From assembly GCF_030246885.1 (NCBI RefSeq), contig NZ_CP126739.1:2666001-2730000 (forward strand): DNA of 64,000 bases, written 5' to 3'. This document shows, in pieces, positions 8,146-17,200 of the stretch. Numbering within the stretch: position 1 is the stretch's first letter; every line of letters starts with the position of its first letter. The position numbers were made by a program, and so were the translations under genes. A model generated the notes under the pieces. It was given only the letters and a program-made list of their open reading frames with translations, was not told the origin of the DNA and ran no database searches. Source of the DNA: Microbacterium sp. zg-B185. Its GTDB lineage: Bacteria > Actinomycetota > Actinomycetes > Actinomycetales > Microbacteriaceae.

Positions 8146-10029
8146 TCAGGCGCGCTGGAGGCGGTACCGCAGAGCGGACAGCTCCGCCTGCAGCGGCGCG
8201 GGGATGCGCCCGCCGAAGGTGCCGTAGAACTCCTCGGTCAGGTCGGCCTCGCGCAGCCACGAGGCCGGGTCGATCGCGAACAGCGCGTCGAGATCCTCCT
8301 GGGGCACGTCGATGCCATCGAGATTCAGGTCCTCGGTGCGCGGCAGCCGCCCGATCGGACTGTCCACGGCGGGCACCGAACCGTCGATGCGGCGGATGAT
8401 CCAGTCGATCACCCGCGCGTTGTCGCCGAACCCGGGCCACAGGAAGCGCCCGTCCGAGCCCTTGCGGAACCAGTTCACCTGGAAGATGCGCGGCGCGCGG
8501 TCGAACCGGAGCTTCTGACCGACCTTCAGCCAGTGTCCGAAGTAGTCGGCCATGTTGTAGCCGCAGAACGGCAACATCGCGAACGGGTCGCGGCGCAACT
8601 CCCCGACGGTGCCCTCGGCGGCGGCGGTGCGCTCCGAGGAGATGTTCGAGCCCATGAACACACCGTGCGTCCAGTCGGTCGCCTCGACCACCAGCGGAAC
8701 GTTGGTGGCGCGACGTCCGCCGAACAGGATCGCATCCAGCGGAACGCCTTCGGGCGCCTCCCAGTCCTCGGCGATCTGCGGGCACTGCCCGGCGCCCACG
8801 GTGAACCGCGAGTTCGGGTGCGCCGCGGGGCGGCCCGAATCCGGGGTCCACGCGTTGCCCTCCCAGTCGATCAGCTGTGCGGGCGGCTCGTCCGTGAGTC
8901 CTTCCCACCACACGTCGCCGTCGGGACGCAGCGCGACGTTGGTGAAGATCGTGTTGCCCCACAGCGTCTCGACCGCGGTGACGTTGGTGGACTCGCCGGT
9001 GCCGGGAGCCACACCGAAGAAGCCGGACTCCGGGTTGATCGCCCACAGGCGTCCGTCCTCGCCGGGGCGCAGCCACGCGATGTCGTCGCCGAGAGTCTCC
9101 ACCCGCCATCCCGGAATGGTCGGGCGCAGCATCGCGAGGTTGGTCTTTCCGCACGCCGAGGGGAATGCCGCCGCGACATGGTAGGCGCGCCCGGCCGGAT
9201 CGATCACCCGGATCAGGAGCATGTGCTCGGCGAGCCATCCCTCGTCGCGGCCGATCACGGACGCGATGCGCAGGGCGAAGCACTTCTTGGCCAGGATCGC
9301 GTTGCCGCCGTATCCCGACCCGTACGACCACACCTCGAGCGTCTCCGGGAAGTGCACGATGTACTTCTCGTCGTTGCACGGCCACGCCACGTCCTGCTCG
9401 CCGGGCGCAAGCGGCGCCCCGACCGAGTGGACCGTCTTGACCCAGTGCGCGCCGTCCGCGATCTGGCGCAGGACGTCGGTGCCGACGCGGGTCATGATGC
9501 CGATGGAGGTCACGGCGTAGGGGCTGTCGGTGACCTGCACGCCGATGTGCGACAGCGGTCCGCCGACGGGGCCCATCGAGAACGGCACGACGTACATGGT
9601 GCGTCCGCGCATGCTGCCGGCGAAGATGTCCTGCAGTGTGGAGCGGATCTCGGCGGGCTGGATCCAGTTGTTGGTGGGGCCGGCGTCCTGTTCGCGCTCG
9701 GAGGCGATGTACGTACGGCCCTCCGTGCGGGCGACATCGCTCGGGTGCGAGCGCGCCAGGTACGAGCCCGGCCGCCATTCCGGGTTCAGCTTGATGATCT
9801 TGCCCTCGTCGACCATCTCGCGCAGCAGCGCGTCGTTCTCGGCGCGCGAGCCGTCGACCCAGTGGATGCTGTCGGGCTGGGTGAGCGCGGCGATCCGATC
9901 GACCCAGGCGATGAGGTCCGCCATGCCGGCGCCGTCGATCGCCGGCCGCTTGCCGAACTCCGTGCGCTCCGGGGCGGACCCGCGAGTCGTGCGCGGTGCG
10001 GGGCGGGTGAAGATGTCGGCAAGTGCCAT
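8146..10029 (-). CDS. pckG: Phosphoenolpyruvate carboxykinase (GTP)
   Basis: 627 residues, slightly above the usual 600-622 for the GTP-dependent enzyme. It interconverts oxaloacetate plus GTP with PEP, CO2 and GDP in the cytosol, the entry to gluconeogenesis from C4 acids. The GTP-PEPCK P-loop with its reactive cysteine, [12 protein letters not shown], is complete, followed by the second kinase motif TLGDDIAWL, with NWFRKG near the C-terminus. The ATG at 10029 is used because AGAGGA lies just upstream; the longer frame adds 14 unlikely residues. It is divergent from ramB across 115 bp. Its presence beside a catabolic island yielding pyruvate and succinate is metabolically sensible. Confidence 0.95.
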   Translation of the reverse strand: MALADIFTRPAPRTTRGSAPERTEFGKRPAIDGAGMADLIAWVDRIAALTQPDSIHWVDGSRAENDALLREMVDEGKIIKLNPEWRPGSYLARSHPSDVARTEGRTYIASEREQDAGPTNNWIQPAEIRSTLQDIFAGSMRGRTMYVVPFSMGPVGGPLSHIGVQVTDSPYAVTSIGIMTRVGTDVLRQIADGAHWVKTVHSVGAPLAPGEQDVAWPCNDEKYIVHFPETLEVWSYGSGYGGNAILAKKCFALRIASVIGRDEGWLAEHMLLIRVIDPAGRAYHVAAAFPSACGKTNLAMLRPTIPGWRVETLGDDIAWLRPGEDGRLWAINPESGFFGVAPGTGESTNVTAVETLWGNTIFTNVALRPDGDVWWEGLTDEPPAQLIDWEGNAWTPDSGRPAAHPNSRFTVGAGQCPQIAEDWEAPEGVPLDAILFGGRRATNVPLVVEATDWTHGVFMGSNISSERTAAAEGTVGELRRDPFAMLPFCGYNMADYFGHWLKVGQKLRFDRAPRIFQVNWFRKGSDGRFLWPGFGDNARVIDWIIRRIDGSVPAVDSPIGRLPRTEDLNLDGIDVPQEDLDALFAIDPASWLREADLTEEFYGTFGGRIPAPLQAELSALRYRLQRA

Positions 10030-10120
10030 GGTTGCTCCTCTTCGATCGTCAGATCGGTGTTCTTCCTCCACTATGCAAGGGATCCCTAGGATTTTCAGCC
10101 CCTTTGGGAATCAAGAAAGC

Positions 10121-10148
10121 GCATTCTTTCAGTATCATCAAAGAATGC
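10121..10148. promoter_or_regulatory. Perfect 9-bp inverted repeat spanning the ramB start codon
   Basis: GCATTCTTT (10121-10129) and AAAGAATGC (10140-10148) are exact reverse complements around a 10-bp spacer. The right arm contains the ramB ATG (10145-10147). The spacer contains TATCAT (10133-10138), a good -10 hexamer placed so that transcription would begin at or next to the A of the ATG. No Shine-Dalgarno precedes the ATG. This looks like a leaderless transcript whose promoter is covered by its own operator. The site is also in the pckG promoter region. Confidence 0.7.
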
Positions 10149-11587
10149 CCCCGACCTCTCTGGAACTGTCCACGCTGGGTCACCGCATCCGCCACCAGCG
10201 CGTGTCACGCGGCTTGACGCTGGACGAACTGGGCGAACTGGTCGGGGTGGCCGGCAGCCAGCTGAGCCTGATCGAGAACGGCAAGCGGGAGCCGAAGCTG
10301 TCGCTTCTGCAGGCGATCGCGACGGCGACCGGCGTCGAGGTGACTGACCTGCTCTCCACGGAGCCGCCGAACCGGCGGGCAGCGCTGGAGATCGAGTTGG
10401 CCCGCGCGCAGTCCAGCTCGATCTTCCGGCAGCTGGGGATTCCGGCCGTCAAGGTGACCAAGGGCATCCCGGATGAGACGATCGAATCCATCCTGGGTCT
10501 GCACCGCGAGCTGCAGCGTCGCGAGCGCGAGGCGATCGCCACTCCGGAGGAGGCGCGCCGGGCGAACACCGAACTGCGGCTGCGCATGCGCGAGGGAGAC
10601 AACTACCTGCCCGAGATCGAGCAGCTTGCCGAGAAGCAGCTCAAGGCCGCAGGGCATGTGTCCGGAGCCCTCACCCACCGCACGGTCAGCATCATGGCCG
10701 AGCAGCTCGGCTTCGAACTGCTCTACGTCAACGACCTCCCGCACTCGGCGCGCTCGGTCACCGATCTCGAGCACGGCCGCATCTATCTGCCGCCCGCCTC
10801 CATCCCCGGCGGGCACGGACTGCGCTCGATGGCGCTGCAGGCCATGGCGCATCGGCTTCTGGGGCATCAGCGCCCCACCGACTACGCCGATTTCCTGGAG
10901 CAGCGGCTGGAGATCAACTATTTCGCCGCGTGCGCGCTGATGCCCGAGACGGCCTCGGTCGCCTTCCTCGCCCAGGCCAAGAAGGACCGCAATCTCGCGG
11001 TCGAGGACTTCCGCGATGCATTCGGTGTGACCCACGAAGCCGCCGGGATGCGCCTGACCAACCTGCTCACCCGGCATCTCGGCATCCCGCTGCATTTCCT
11101 CCGGGTCGACGGGTCGGGTGCGATCTCGCGCGTCTACGAGAATGACGGCCTGCCGCTTCCCCACGATGTGACGGGGTCGGTGGAAGGGCAGATCGTCTGC
11201 CGCAAGTGGTCGGCGCGTGCGGCGTTCTCCGAGCACAATCGCACGACCGAGCACTATCAGTACACGGACACTCCGGCGGGTACGTTCTGGTGCTCGTCCC
11301 AGACCGGCTCGACCGCCGACGGGGACTTCTCCATCACGGTGGGGGTGCCCTTCGATGACGCGAGGTGGTTCCGGGGCCGCGAGACGCAGAAGCGGGCGAC
11401 CTCGACCTGTCCGGACGAGTCGTGCTGCCGCCGGCCCGCAGCCGATGTCGCCGAGCGCTGGCAGGGCAAGGCCTGGCCGAGTGCTCGCGTGCACATGCAG
11501 ATGTTCTCGCCGCTGCCGCGGGGCGCGTTTCCGGGCGTGGACGACAACGAGGTCTACGCGTTCCTTGACCGGCACGCGCAGGGCTGA
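10145..11587 (+). CDS. ramB: RamB-type XRE/ImmA-IrrE-like transcriptional regulator
   Basis: 480 residues. An N-terminal Cro/CI helix-turn-helix (RGLTLDELGELVGVAGSQLS, then IENGKREPKLSLLQ) is followed by the IrrE/ImmA-like domain and a C-terminal short-chain fatty-acyl regulator domain with a cysteine cluster (CPDESCCRR). This is the architecture of RamB, which in corynebacteria and mycobacteria controls acetate, glyoxylate and related C2/C3-C4 metabolism and its own gene. The zinc-protease-like HExxH is replaced by AMAHRLLGH, so peptidase activity is not expected. It is divergent from pckG with the 28-bp inverted repeat between them; control of pckG is an inference. Confidence 0.88.
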   Translation: MPPTSLELSTLGHRIRHQRVSRGLTLDELGELVGVAGSQLSLIENGKREPKLSLLQAIATATGVEVTDLLSTEPPNRRAALEIELARAQSSSIFRQLGIPAVKVTKGIPDETIESILGLHRELQRREREAIATPEEARRANTELRLRMREGDNYLPEIEQLAEKQLKAAGHVSGALTHRTVSIMAEQLGFELLYVNDLPHSARSVTDLEHGRIYLPPASIPGGHGLRSMALQAMAHRLLGHQRPTDYADFLEQRLEINYFAACALMPETASVAFLAQAKKDRNLAVEDFRDAFGVTHEAAGMRLTNLLTRHLGIPLHFLRVDGSGAISRVYENDGLPLPHDVTGSVEGQIVCRKWSARAAFSEHNRTTEHYQYTDTPAGTFWCSSQTGSTADGDFSITVGVPFDDARWFRGRETQKRATSTCPDESCCRRPAADVAERWQGKAWPSARVHMQMFSPLPRGAFPGVDDNEVYAFLDRHAQG

Positions 11588-11595
11588 GATCAGTC

Positions 11596-11625
11596 CCGGT
11601 GCGGGCGGCCTGCCGCACGCACCGG
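11596..11625. terminator. Hairpin between convergent ramB and glycosylase genes
   Basis: Perfect 8-bp stem CCGGTGCG/CGCACCGG with an internally pairing 14-nt loop, 8 bp after the ramB stop and 22 bp before the end of the convergent gene. It probably serves both directions. Confidence 0.55.
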
Positions 11626-11646
11626 CCCGACGCGGCAGTCAGCGGA

Positions 11647-12726
11647 TCAGGCCGTGATGAAGGCCCGGTACCGATCCAGTGCGGCGGCCACCTCGGCCTC
11701 GGATGCCGCAGCCGGCGCGAACAGCTCGGGCAACGGCGCGTCCGCGTGCCGGCCGACGGCCACCGAGTGCGTCCACACTCCGACGATGCGCCCGCGCACG
11801 AGCAGGATCGGCCGCACGATGCCGTTCATGCTGGGGCCGATCCGGGAGAGGAACTCCGGCGCACACGGCACAGTCCGGTCCGCGTAGGAGAGGTAGTACT
11901 CCTCAAACGGCGGCAGCGCCAACACGTCGTGAACCGCGGAGCTGCGCCGCGGCGGCGGGCCGGCGGCCACGTACATGGGCTCGGTGTCGCCCGAGACGAT
12001 GGACAGGCGCTCGGATGCCGCATCCGCCGCCGCCCGCGCCGCCCCCAGCGGCAGACCCGACCACCAGGCGAAATCCCGTGCACCGGCCGGGCCGTGCGAG
12101 CCGATGAAGCGGGCGAACAGTTCGGCGGGCGGATCGGCCGGGGACGCGGCATCCCGGACCCATTCGTCGGTGCGGACCACGTACTGCTCGCGCGTCGGCC
12201 CGCCCGCGCGGGGTACGACCGGCCCCTGGCAGATGAGGGCGCGCAGCGAGAGTGCGACGAGCAGGTGGTACCCCCGCTGCGCGGCGGTGCTGATGCCGGC
12301 GCCCTCCAGGACGGCGAAGAGCTCCTTGCGGGTGAGGCGGTTGCCGCCGCGCAGTGCGTCGAGAGCGACACGTTCGGCCTTGGCGAGCTCGTCGGCGTCG
12401 ATCCCCTCCGCACGATGGGTGGCCGCGGCGGCGCGATGCTGGCGCTCCCCCGTCACCGACAGCACCCAGGCGAGATCCCGTGCGGGAATGGCGTGGATCG
12501 TGCCGCGCATCGTCCACGACCGCACGATCTGACCGCGGTCGAACGCGGCATCCGCGTCACGGACGGTGAGGGCTCCCCTCGTCCGCGCCGCGAGAGCCCA
12601 TCGGCCGCCCCAGAACTCCTGGGCCTGCGTGGCGAGCATGTGCTCCGCGGCGGCGGCGATGCTCGGGGCGGGCGCGGTGAGCCGGTGCGAGCGCAGCCGC
12701 CGCTCGATGAGCCGGGACCTGTTCAC
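11647..12726 (-). CDS. Winged-helix DNA glycosylase-like protein (AlkZ/YcaQ superfamily, HTH_42)
   Basis: 359 residues, family length. The protein has the tandem winged-helix fold of the HTH_42 superfamily. The hallmark dipeptides are visible: QAQ at about 34-36 (TQAQEFWGGRWAL) and MRGTIHAIPARD at about 73-84. In AlkZ/AlkX enzymes the catalytic motif is Q-hydrophobic/x-Q or D, and QxQ is typical of the AlkZ branch that unhooks interstrand DNA crosslinks or bulky alkyl lesions, whereas YcaQ/AlkX has QxD. It starts with GTG at 12726. It is a lone gene with no biosynthetic cluster visible beside it, so general alkylation repair is likelier than antibiotic self-resistance (inference). Confidence 0.8.
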   Translation of the reverse strand: MNRSRLIERRLRSHRLTAPAPSIAAAAEHMLATQAQEFWGGRWALAARTRGALTVRDADAAFDRGQIVRSWTMRGTIHAIPARDLAWVLSVTGERQHRAAAATHRAEGIDADELAKAERVALDALRGGNRLTRKELFAVLEGAGISTAAQRGYHLLVALSLRALICQGPVVPRAGGPTREQYVVRTDEWVRDAASPADPPAELFARFIGSHGPAGARDFAWWSGLPLGAARAAADAASERLSIVSGDTEPMYVAAGPPPRRSSAVHDVLALPPFEEYYLSYADRTVPCAPEFLSRIGPSMNGIVRPILLVRGRIVGVWTHSVAVGRHADAPLPELFAPAAASEAEVAAALDRYRAFITA

Positions 12727-12792
12727 GCTTGCATTCTGCCGCGCCCGGCGGACAGCAGGCGTCCGCCGGGCGCGGGATTCGCCCGGTTTCGG

Positions 12793-14262
12793 TCAATACG
12801 GGTTGGCCGTCAGCGTGTACTTGGTCTGCAGGTACTCGTGGATGCCTTCGGCGCCGCCCTCACGCCCGAGGCCGGACATCTTCCAGCCCCCGAACGGTGC
12901 GGCTGCGTTAGAGACGACGCCCACGTTCAGGCCCATCATCCCGGTCTCCAGCCGATCGATCATGCGCTGCCCGCGGGCGAGGTTCTCGGTGAAGACGTAG
13001 GAGACCAGCCCGTACTCGGTGTCGTTGGCCAGCCGCACCGCGTCGTCCTCGGTGTCGAACGGCACGATCGCCAGCACCGGCCCGAAGATCTCCTCGCGGA
13101 GGATGTCGCTGCCCGGCTGGACGTCGGTGACGACGGTGGGTTCGTAGAAGGTGCCCGGTCCGTCGATCGCACTGCCGCCGGTGCGGATCTGCGCGCCGCG
13201 CTGGACGGCATCGCCGACCAGCTGCTCGGCCTTGGCGACCGCGCGGTCATCGATCAGCGGGCCGATGGTGACGCCCTCCTCGGTGCCGCGGCCGATCGTG
13301 AACCCCTGCACCCGCTCGGTGACCCGGCGGGCGAACTCCTCCGCGACCGAGCGGTGCACGATGAACCGGTTCGCAGCCGTGCACGCCTGCCCGATGTTGC
13401 GGAACTTCGCCGCGATGGCCCCATCGACCGCCTTGTCCAGGTCGGCGTCGTCGAAGACCACGAACGGGGCGTTCCCGCCGAGCTCCATGGATGTGCGCAG
13501 GATGCCGTCGGCGGCCTGTTTGAGCAGCTCCTGGCCCACCGGGGTGGAGCCGGTGAACGACAGTTTGCGCAGCCTCGGATCGCGGATGATCGGTTCGGAC
13601 ACCGCGCCCGTCTGCGTGGTCGTGATCACGTTGACCACGCCGGCCGGGAGCCCGGCGTCTTCGAGGGTCTTCACGAAGTACAGCGTCGTCAGCGGGGTCA
13701 GCGCGGCGGGCTTGATCACCACCGTGCAGCCGGCCGCCAGCGCGGGGGCGATCTTGCGGGTGGCCATCGCGAGCGGGAAGTTCCACGGCGTGATCAGGTA
13801 GCACGGCCCCACCGGGTGCTGCGAGACGATCATCCGGCCGGTGCCTTCGGGGTTCGCGCCGTACCGACCCTGGATCCGGGCGGTCTCCTCGCTGAACCAG
13901 CGCAGGAACTCGCCGCCGTACGCGACCTCTCCGCGTGCCTCGGCCAGCGGCTTGCCCATCTCGATCGTCATCAGCAGCGCGAAGTCCTCCGTGCGCTCCT
14001 GCAGCAGATCGAACGCGCGACGCAGCAGCTCGGCGCGCTCGCGCAGCGGCGTGGCCGCCCACGCCGGAAACGCCTCGACCGCGGCGTCCAGGGCGGCCAT
14101 GCCGTCTGCCGGCGAGGCATCCGCGATCTGCTTGACGACCTCGCCGGTGGCCGGGTCGAAGACCCGCAGGCGCTTCTCATCCGTGGCCGGGCGCCACTGG
14201 CCTGCGATGAACAGGCCGTCCGGCACACGCTCCAGCAGCTCGGTCTCGCGGTTGTCGGTCAC
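12793..14262 (-). CDS. gabD: Succinate-semialdehyde dehydrogenase (NAD(P)+)
   Basis: 489 residues, class-3 aldehyde dehydrogenase of the SSADH type. Visible features are ITPWNFPLAM (coenzyme and oxyanion region), the catalytic Glu in MELGGNAPFVVFDD, the catalytic Cys in IGQACTAANRF, and EEIFGPVLAI. It oxidises succinate semialdehyde to succinate. The homoprotocatechuate pathway 33 kb away ends in succinate semialdehyde plus pyruvate, so this enzyme can complete it. It starts with GTG at 14262, preceded by GGAG. A 17-bp ATGTAC-N5-GTACAT palindrome lies about 100 bp upstream. It is on the same strand as the flavin hydroxylase gene, 144 bp downstream of it, so it may have its own promoter. Confidence 0.9.
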   Translation of the reverse strand: MTDNRETELLERVPDGLFIAGQWRPATDEKRLRVFDPATGEVVKQIADASPADGMAALDAAVEAFPAWAATPLRERAELLRRAFDLLQERTEDFALLMTIEMGKPLAEARGEVAYGGEFLRWFSEETARIQGRYGANPEGTGRMIVSQHPVGPCYLITPWNFPLAMATRKIAPALAAGCTVVIKPAALTPLTTLYFVKTLEDAGLPAGVVNVITTTQTGAVSEPIIRDPRLRKLSFTGSTPVGQELLKQAADGILRTSMELGGNAPFVVFDDADLDKAVDGAIAAKFRNIGQACTAANRFIVHRSVAEEFARRVTERVQGFTIGRGTEEGVTIGPLIDDRAVAKAEQLVGDAVQRGAQIRTGGSAIDGPGTFYEPTVVTDVQPGSDILREEIFGPVLAIVPFDTEDDAVRLANDTEYGLVSYVFTENLARGQRMIDRLETGMMGLNVGVVSNAAAPFGGWKMSGLGREGGAEGIHEYLQTKYTLTANPY

Positions 14263-14358
14263 GGGGACTCCTCGTTCTCTGGGGATGCCGCAGCACGTGC
14301 GTCGGCGTCCCTGTTCGTTGGCTCCTCGCCAGTCTGGTGGGCTGCGTGGCGTGAGGCG

Positions 14359-14375
14359 ATGTACGCGGTGTACAT
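14359..14375. promoter_or_regulatory. 17-bp palindrome upstream of gabD
   Basis: ATGTACGCGGTGTACAT has perfect 6-bp arms around GCGGT. It lies in the 144-bp gap upstream of gabD. Size and symmetry fit a GntR- or IclR-type dimer site. The cognate regulator is unknown. Confidence 0.5.
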
Positions 14376-14406
14376 TCAGCGACGTGCGAATGTCCGTCCG
14401 GGACGG

Positions 14407-16311
14407 TCAGAGTGCGAGTGCGGGAGCGGTCTGCGGCAGCAGGAAGCGCGCGAAGAACTCGGTCAGCTCGTCGGTGGCCGTCAGCGGCAGCACGTGGGCC
14501 ACGTACTGATCGGGGCGGACCACGACGACCGCGCCCTCGCTGCGGTCGATGCTGCGCAGGTCGAAGATCTCCTCCGCGGGGTCGGTGGCATAGACCTTCT
14601 CGTAGTCGATGAGCTGGAACGGACCCACCCGGGGCAGGAACACGTCGGGCACCGTCTCGAGCGCGACCTGCTCATGCGGCTGCTGGTAGATGACCTTGAC
14701 GTCGAAGACGCTGTCGCGATCTGCCCCGACCGGGGTGAACCGAGCCAGCGGCGACTCCGGCGAGTCGGCCAGCCACGTCGCCCAGTCCGCCAGGGCGGAG
14801 CTCTGCCCGCTGGGCGCCCGCGGGGCGAACGCGTAGATGCGCCACCGCCCGTCGGCGCGGGCGTGGTGACCGAGGTGGATCGGAACCGCATCGGCCACAC
14901 GGACGACCGGCGCGGAGCGGAATCGCTTTCCGATGGGAAAGCCCTCGGCCAGGTGCTGATGGGTCGCCTCGCCGATCAGCAGCGACGGCGGGTACTGGGT
15001 CATGAACCCGGCCGGGAACTCGGCGGTGCGGACATAGAAGTCTCCGAGCTCTTCGGGGCTGTCGAACTCCTCCGGCTTCTTGGCCATCAGCGTCGACCAT
15101 TCCTTGTCGAAGTCGATGAGGTTCTGGGCGATCACCTGACGTTCGGCCGAGTAGGTGCTCAGCACGGACGCGGGGCTACGACCCTCCAGCACCTGCCCCA
15201 GCTTCCAGCCGAGGTTGAAACCGTCCTGCATCGAGACGTTCATGCCCTGTCCCGCCTTCGCGCTGTGCGTGTGGCACGCGTCCCCGGCGATGAACACGTG
15301 CGGCTCACGGTCGCTGCCGGCCGCCACGTCGTCGAAGCGGTCGGTGACCCGGTGCCCCACCTCGTACACGCTGTGCCAGGCGACATCCTTCACGTCCAGG
15401 GTGTACGGGTTCAGGATGGCGTTGGCCTTCGCGATGATCGTCTCCAGCGATGTCCGGCGCACCGCGCCGTTGTCGCCCTCCGGAACCTCGCCGAGGTCGA
15501 CGTACATGCGGAACAGGAATCCGCCCTCGCGCGGGATGTGCAGAATGCTGCCCGCCTGCGACTGGATGGCGCACTTGGAGCGGATATCGGGGAAGTCCGT
15601 GACGGCGAGGACGTCCATCACGCCCCAGGCGTGCTTGGCCACCTGGCCGACATACGTGCACCCGATCGCATCACGCACCCGGCTGCGCGCACCGTCGCAG
15701 CCGACGACGTACTTGGCGTGCACCACCCGCTGCTGGCCGGCGCGTGGTCCGTCGCTGTACTGCACGGTCACCGAGACCGGGTAGTCGCCCTGGTCGGCGA
15801 CCTCGAGGGCGACGAACTCCACGCCGTAGTCGGGGGTGAGGCGGGCGGGCGAGTCGGCAGCCACCTCCGCGAAGTAGTCCAGCACGCGGGCCTGATTGAC
15901 GATGAGGTGCGGGAACTCGCTGATCCCCTGTGCATCGTCGACGGTGCGCTGCGTGCGGACGATCTTGGTCGGGTCGGCCTTGTCCGGGGTCCAGAAGTTC
16001 ATCACGGTGAGGTGGTAGGCCTCCTGGATGATCTGCTCGGCGAAGCCGAACGCCTGAAAAGTCTCGACGCTGCGCGCCTGGATGCCGTCCGCCTGGCCGA
16101 TCTCGAGTCGGCCGGGGCGGCGCTCGATCAGGCGCGTGACGACGGTCGGGAACTGACCGAGCTGGGCCATCAGCAGCATGCCGGCCGGACCGCCGCCGAC
16201 GACGAGCACGTCGATCTCGTCGGGCAGCTCGTCCGGACGGTCGATTCCGGTACCGGCTGCCGGCTTCTTGCGCGGGTCGCCGGACACGTACCCGTGGTGG
16301 TGGAACTGCAT
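14407..16311 (-). CDS. FAD-dependent aromatic hydroxylase (phenol 2-monooxygenase / 3-hydroxybenzoate 4-monooxygenase type)
   Basis: 634 residues, matching the roughly 640-residue phenol hydroxylase/MobA group. The FAD GxGxxG fingerprint is in VLVVGGGPAGMLLMAQLG (about 35-52), the DG motif in VVGCDGARSRVR, and the second FAD motif GD in VFIAGDACHTHSAKAGQGMN. A C-terminal thioredoxin-like domain (about 430-634) is typical of the group. It should use NAD(P)H and O2 to hydroxylate a phenolic acid next to its OH, for example 3-hydroxybenzoate to protocatechuate (family knowledge; substrate inferred). It is divergent from the IclR gene, with two IclR-like boxes between, and upstream of gabD on the same strand. 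A strong SD (GAGGAGG) precedes the ATG. Confidence 0.87.
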   Translation of the reverse strand: MQFHHHGYVSGDPRKKPAAGTGIDRPDELPDEIDVLVVGGGPAGMLLMAQLGQFPTVVTRLIERRPGRLEIGQADGIQARSVETFQAFGFAEQIIQEAYHLTVMNFWTPDKADPTKIVRTQRTVDDAQGISEFPHLIVNQARVLDYFAEVAADSPARLTPDYGVEFVALEVADQGDYPVSVTVQYSDGPRAGQQRVVHAKYVVGCDGARSRVRDAIGCTYVGQVAKHAWGVMDVLAVTDFPDIRSKCAIQSQAGSILHIPREGGFLFRMYVDLGEVPEGDNGAVRRTSLETIIAKANAILNPYTLDVKDVAWHSVYEVGHRVTDRFDDVAAGSDREPHVFIAGDACHTHSAKAGQGMNVSMQDGFNLGWKLGQVLEGRSPASVLSTYSAERQVIAQNLIDFDKEWSTLMAKKPEEFDSPEELGDFYVRTAEFPAGFMTQYPPSLLIGEATHQHLAEGFPIGKRFRSAPVVRVADAVPIHLGHHARADGRWRIYAFAPRAPSGQSSALADWATWLADSPESPLARFTPVGADRDSVFDVKVIYQQPHEQVALETVPDVFLPRVGPFQLIDYEKVYATDPAEEIFDLRSIDRSEGAVVVVRPDQYVAHVLPLTATDELTEFFARFLLPQTAPALAL

Positions 16312-16377
16312 GACATGTCCTCCTCGGACGGCGATGTCGAGGTCAGTGATGACGTGGTTGCGAAAAGGCGGCCGGTT

Positions 16378-16412
16378 GTTCTATATTCGAACGCGCCGTT
16401 CTACTTCTGAAC
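16378..16412. promoter_or_regulatory. Two tandem GTTC-N7-GAAC boxes, candidate IclR operators
   Basis: GTTCTATATTCGAAC (16378-16392) and GTTCTACTTCTGAAC (16398-16412) are two 15-bp sites with identical 4-bp inverted arms and 7-bp spacers, 20 bp apart start to start (about two helical turns, same face). They lie between the divergent hydroxylase and IclR genes. The first overlaps TATATT and the second precedes TATACG (16419-16424), so both could cover promoters. IclR proteins commonly bind tandem sites as tetramers. Confidence 0.7.
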
Positions 16413-16455
16413 AGATCGTATACGGTCGCCCGCTGAGTCCGCAAGAGGAGCCCTG

Positions 16456-17163
16456 ATGACGGAGAACGCGACCGCCCCGGCGTCCCAGACGCTGAGCCGC
16501 GGCATCCGCATCCTCGAGATCCTCGCGGGCGCGCGCCAGCCGCTGTCGATCGACGAGACGGCACGACGGCTGGGGGTGCACCGTTCGGTCGCGTATCGGC
16601 TGGTGCGCACTCTCGAGGACCACGGCCTCGTCACGCGCGACGGCACCGGCCGGATCGAGCTCGGTGCACGCATGGCCGCCCTGGCCTCGGGCGTCGCCCA
16701 CGATCTGCAGGCCGAGGCGCTCCCGGAGCTGACGGCGGTGGCGAACGAACTGGGCACCACGTGCTTCATCGCCGTGCTCGACCAGGACGAGTGCATCACG
16801 CTCGCAAGCGTCGAGCCTCGGCACGCGACGGCGTCGGTCGCGCAGCGGCCCGGGTCGCGGCATCCGGTCACCGCCGGTGCCCCCGGAAAGGCCATCCTTT
16901 CGGCACTGCCTCCCGAGCAGTGGCCCGGCGAGGTGACCGAAGGGCTCCGCCAGGAGGTGCGGGATGCCGCGGGCCGCGGTTACGCGACCAGCCACGACGA
17001 GGTGATCCCGACGCTGCGGTCGGTGTCCGTCCCGCTCGCGCTGCGGGGCCGGCCGCCCGCCGCCATCGCGGTGGTCTATGTCGCCAGCGCGCACGAGCCG
17101 TCGGAGATCGCCGCGCGGCTGCGCCGCTCAGCAAGGGTGATCCAGGACGCGCTCGGCAGTTGA
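16456..17163 (+). CDS. IclR family transcriptional regulator
   Basis: 235 residues. An N-terminal winged helix-turn-helix (LSIDETARRLGVHRSVAYRL, then TLEDHGLVTRDGTGRIELG) is followed by the IclR effector domain, with the recognisable HPVTAGAPGKAILSALP region. SD AGAGGAG is 5 bp before the ATG. It is divergent from the flavin hydroxylase gene and separated from it by two tandem GTTC-N7-GAAC boxes. The simplest role is local control of the hydroxylase, perhaps with an aromatic acid as effector, as for PobR/PcaR-type IclR proteins (family knowledge; effector inferred). Confidence 0.9.
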   Translation: MTENATAPASQTLSRGIRILEILAGARQPLSIDETARRLGVHRSVAYRLVRTLEDHGLVTRDGTGRIELGARMAALASGVAHDLQAEALPELTAVANELGTTCFIAVLDQDECITLASVEPRHATASVAQRPGSRHPVTAGAPGKAILSALPPEQWPGEVTEGLRQEVRDAAGRGYATSHDEVIPTLRSVSVPLALRGRPPAAIAVVYVASAHEPSEIAARLRRSARVIQDALGS

Positions 17164-17200
17164 GCCGGCGCGCTCACGAAACCCGGAGCGCCGAACCGGG

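Noticed and set aside
11599-16410. A 1603-codon open frame on the plus strand
   Set aside because: It runs antisense through the glycosylase, gabD and hydroxylase genes, is Arg/His/Gly-rich with no domain, and results from high GC content. The minus-strand genes have full motifs.
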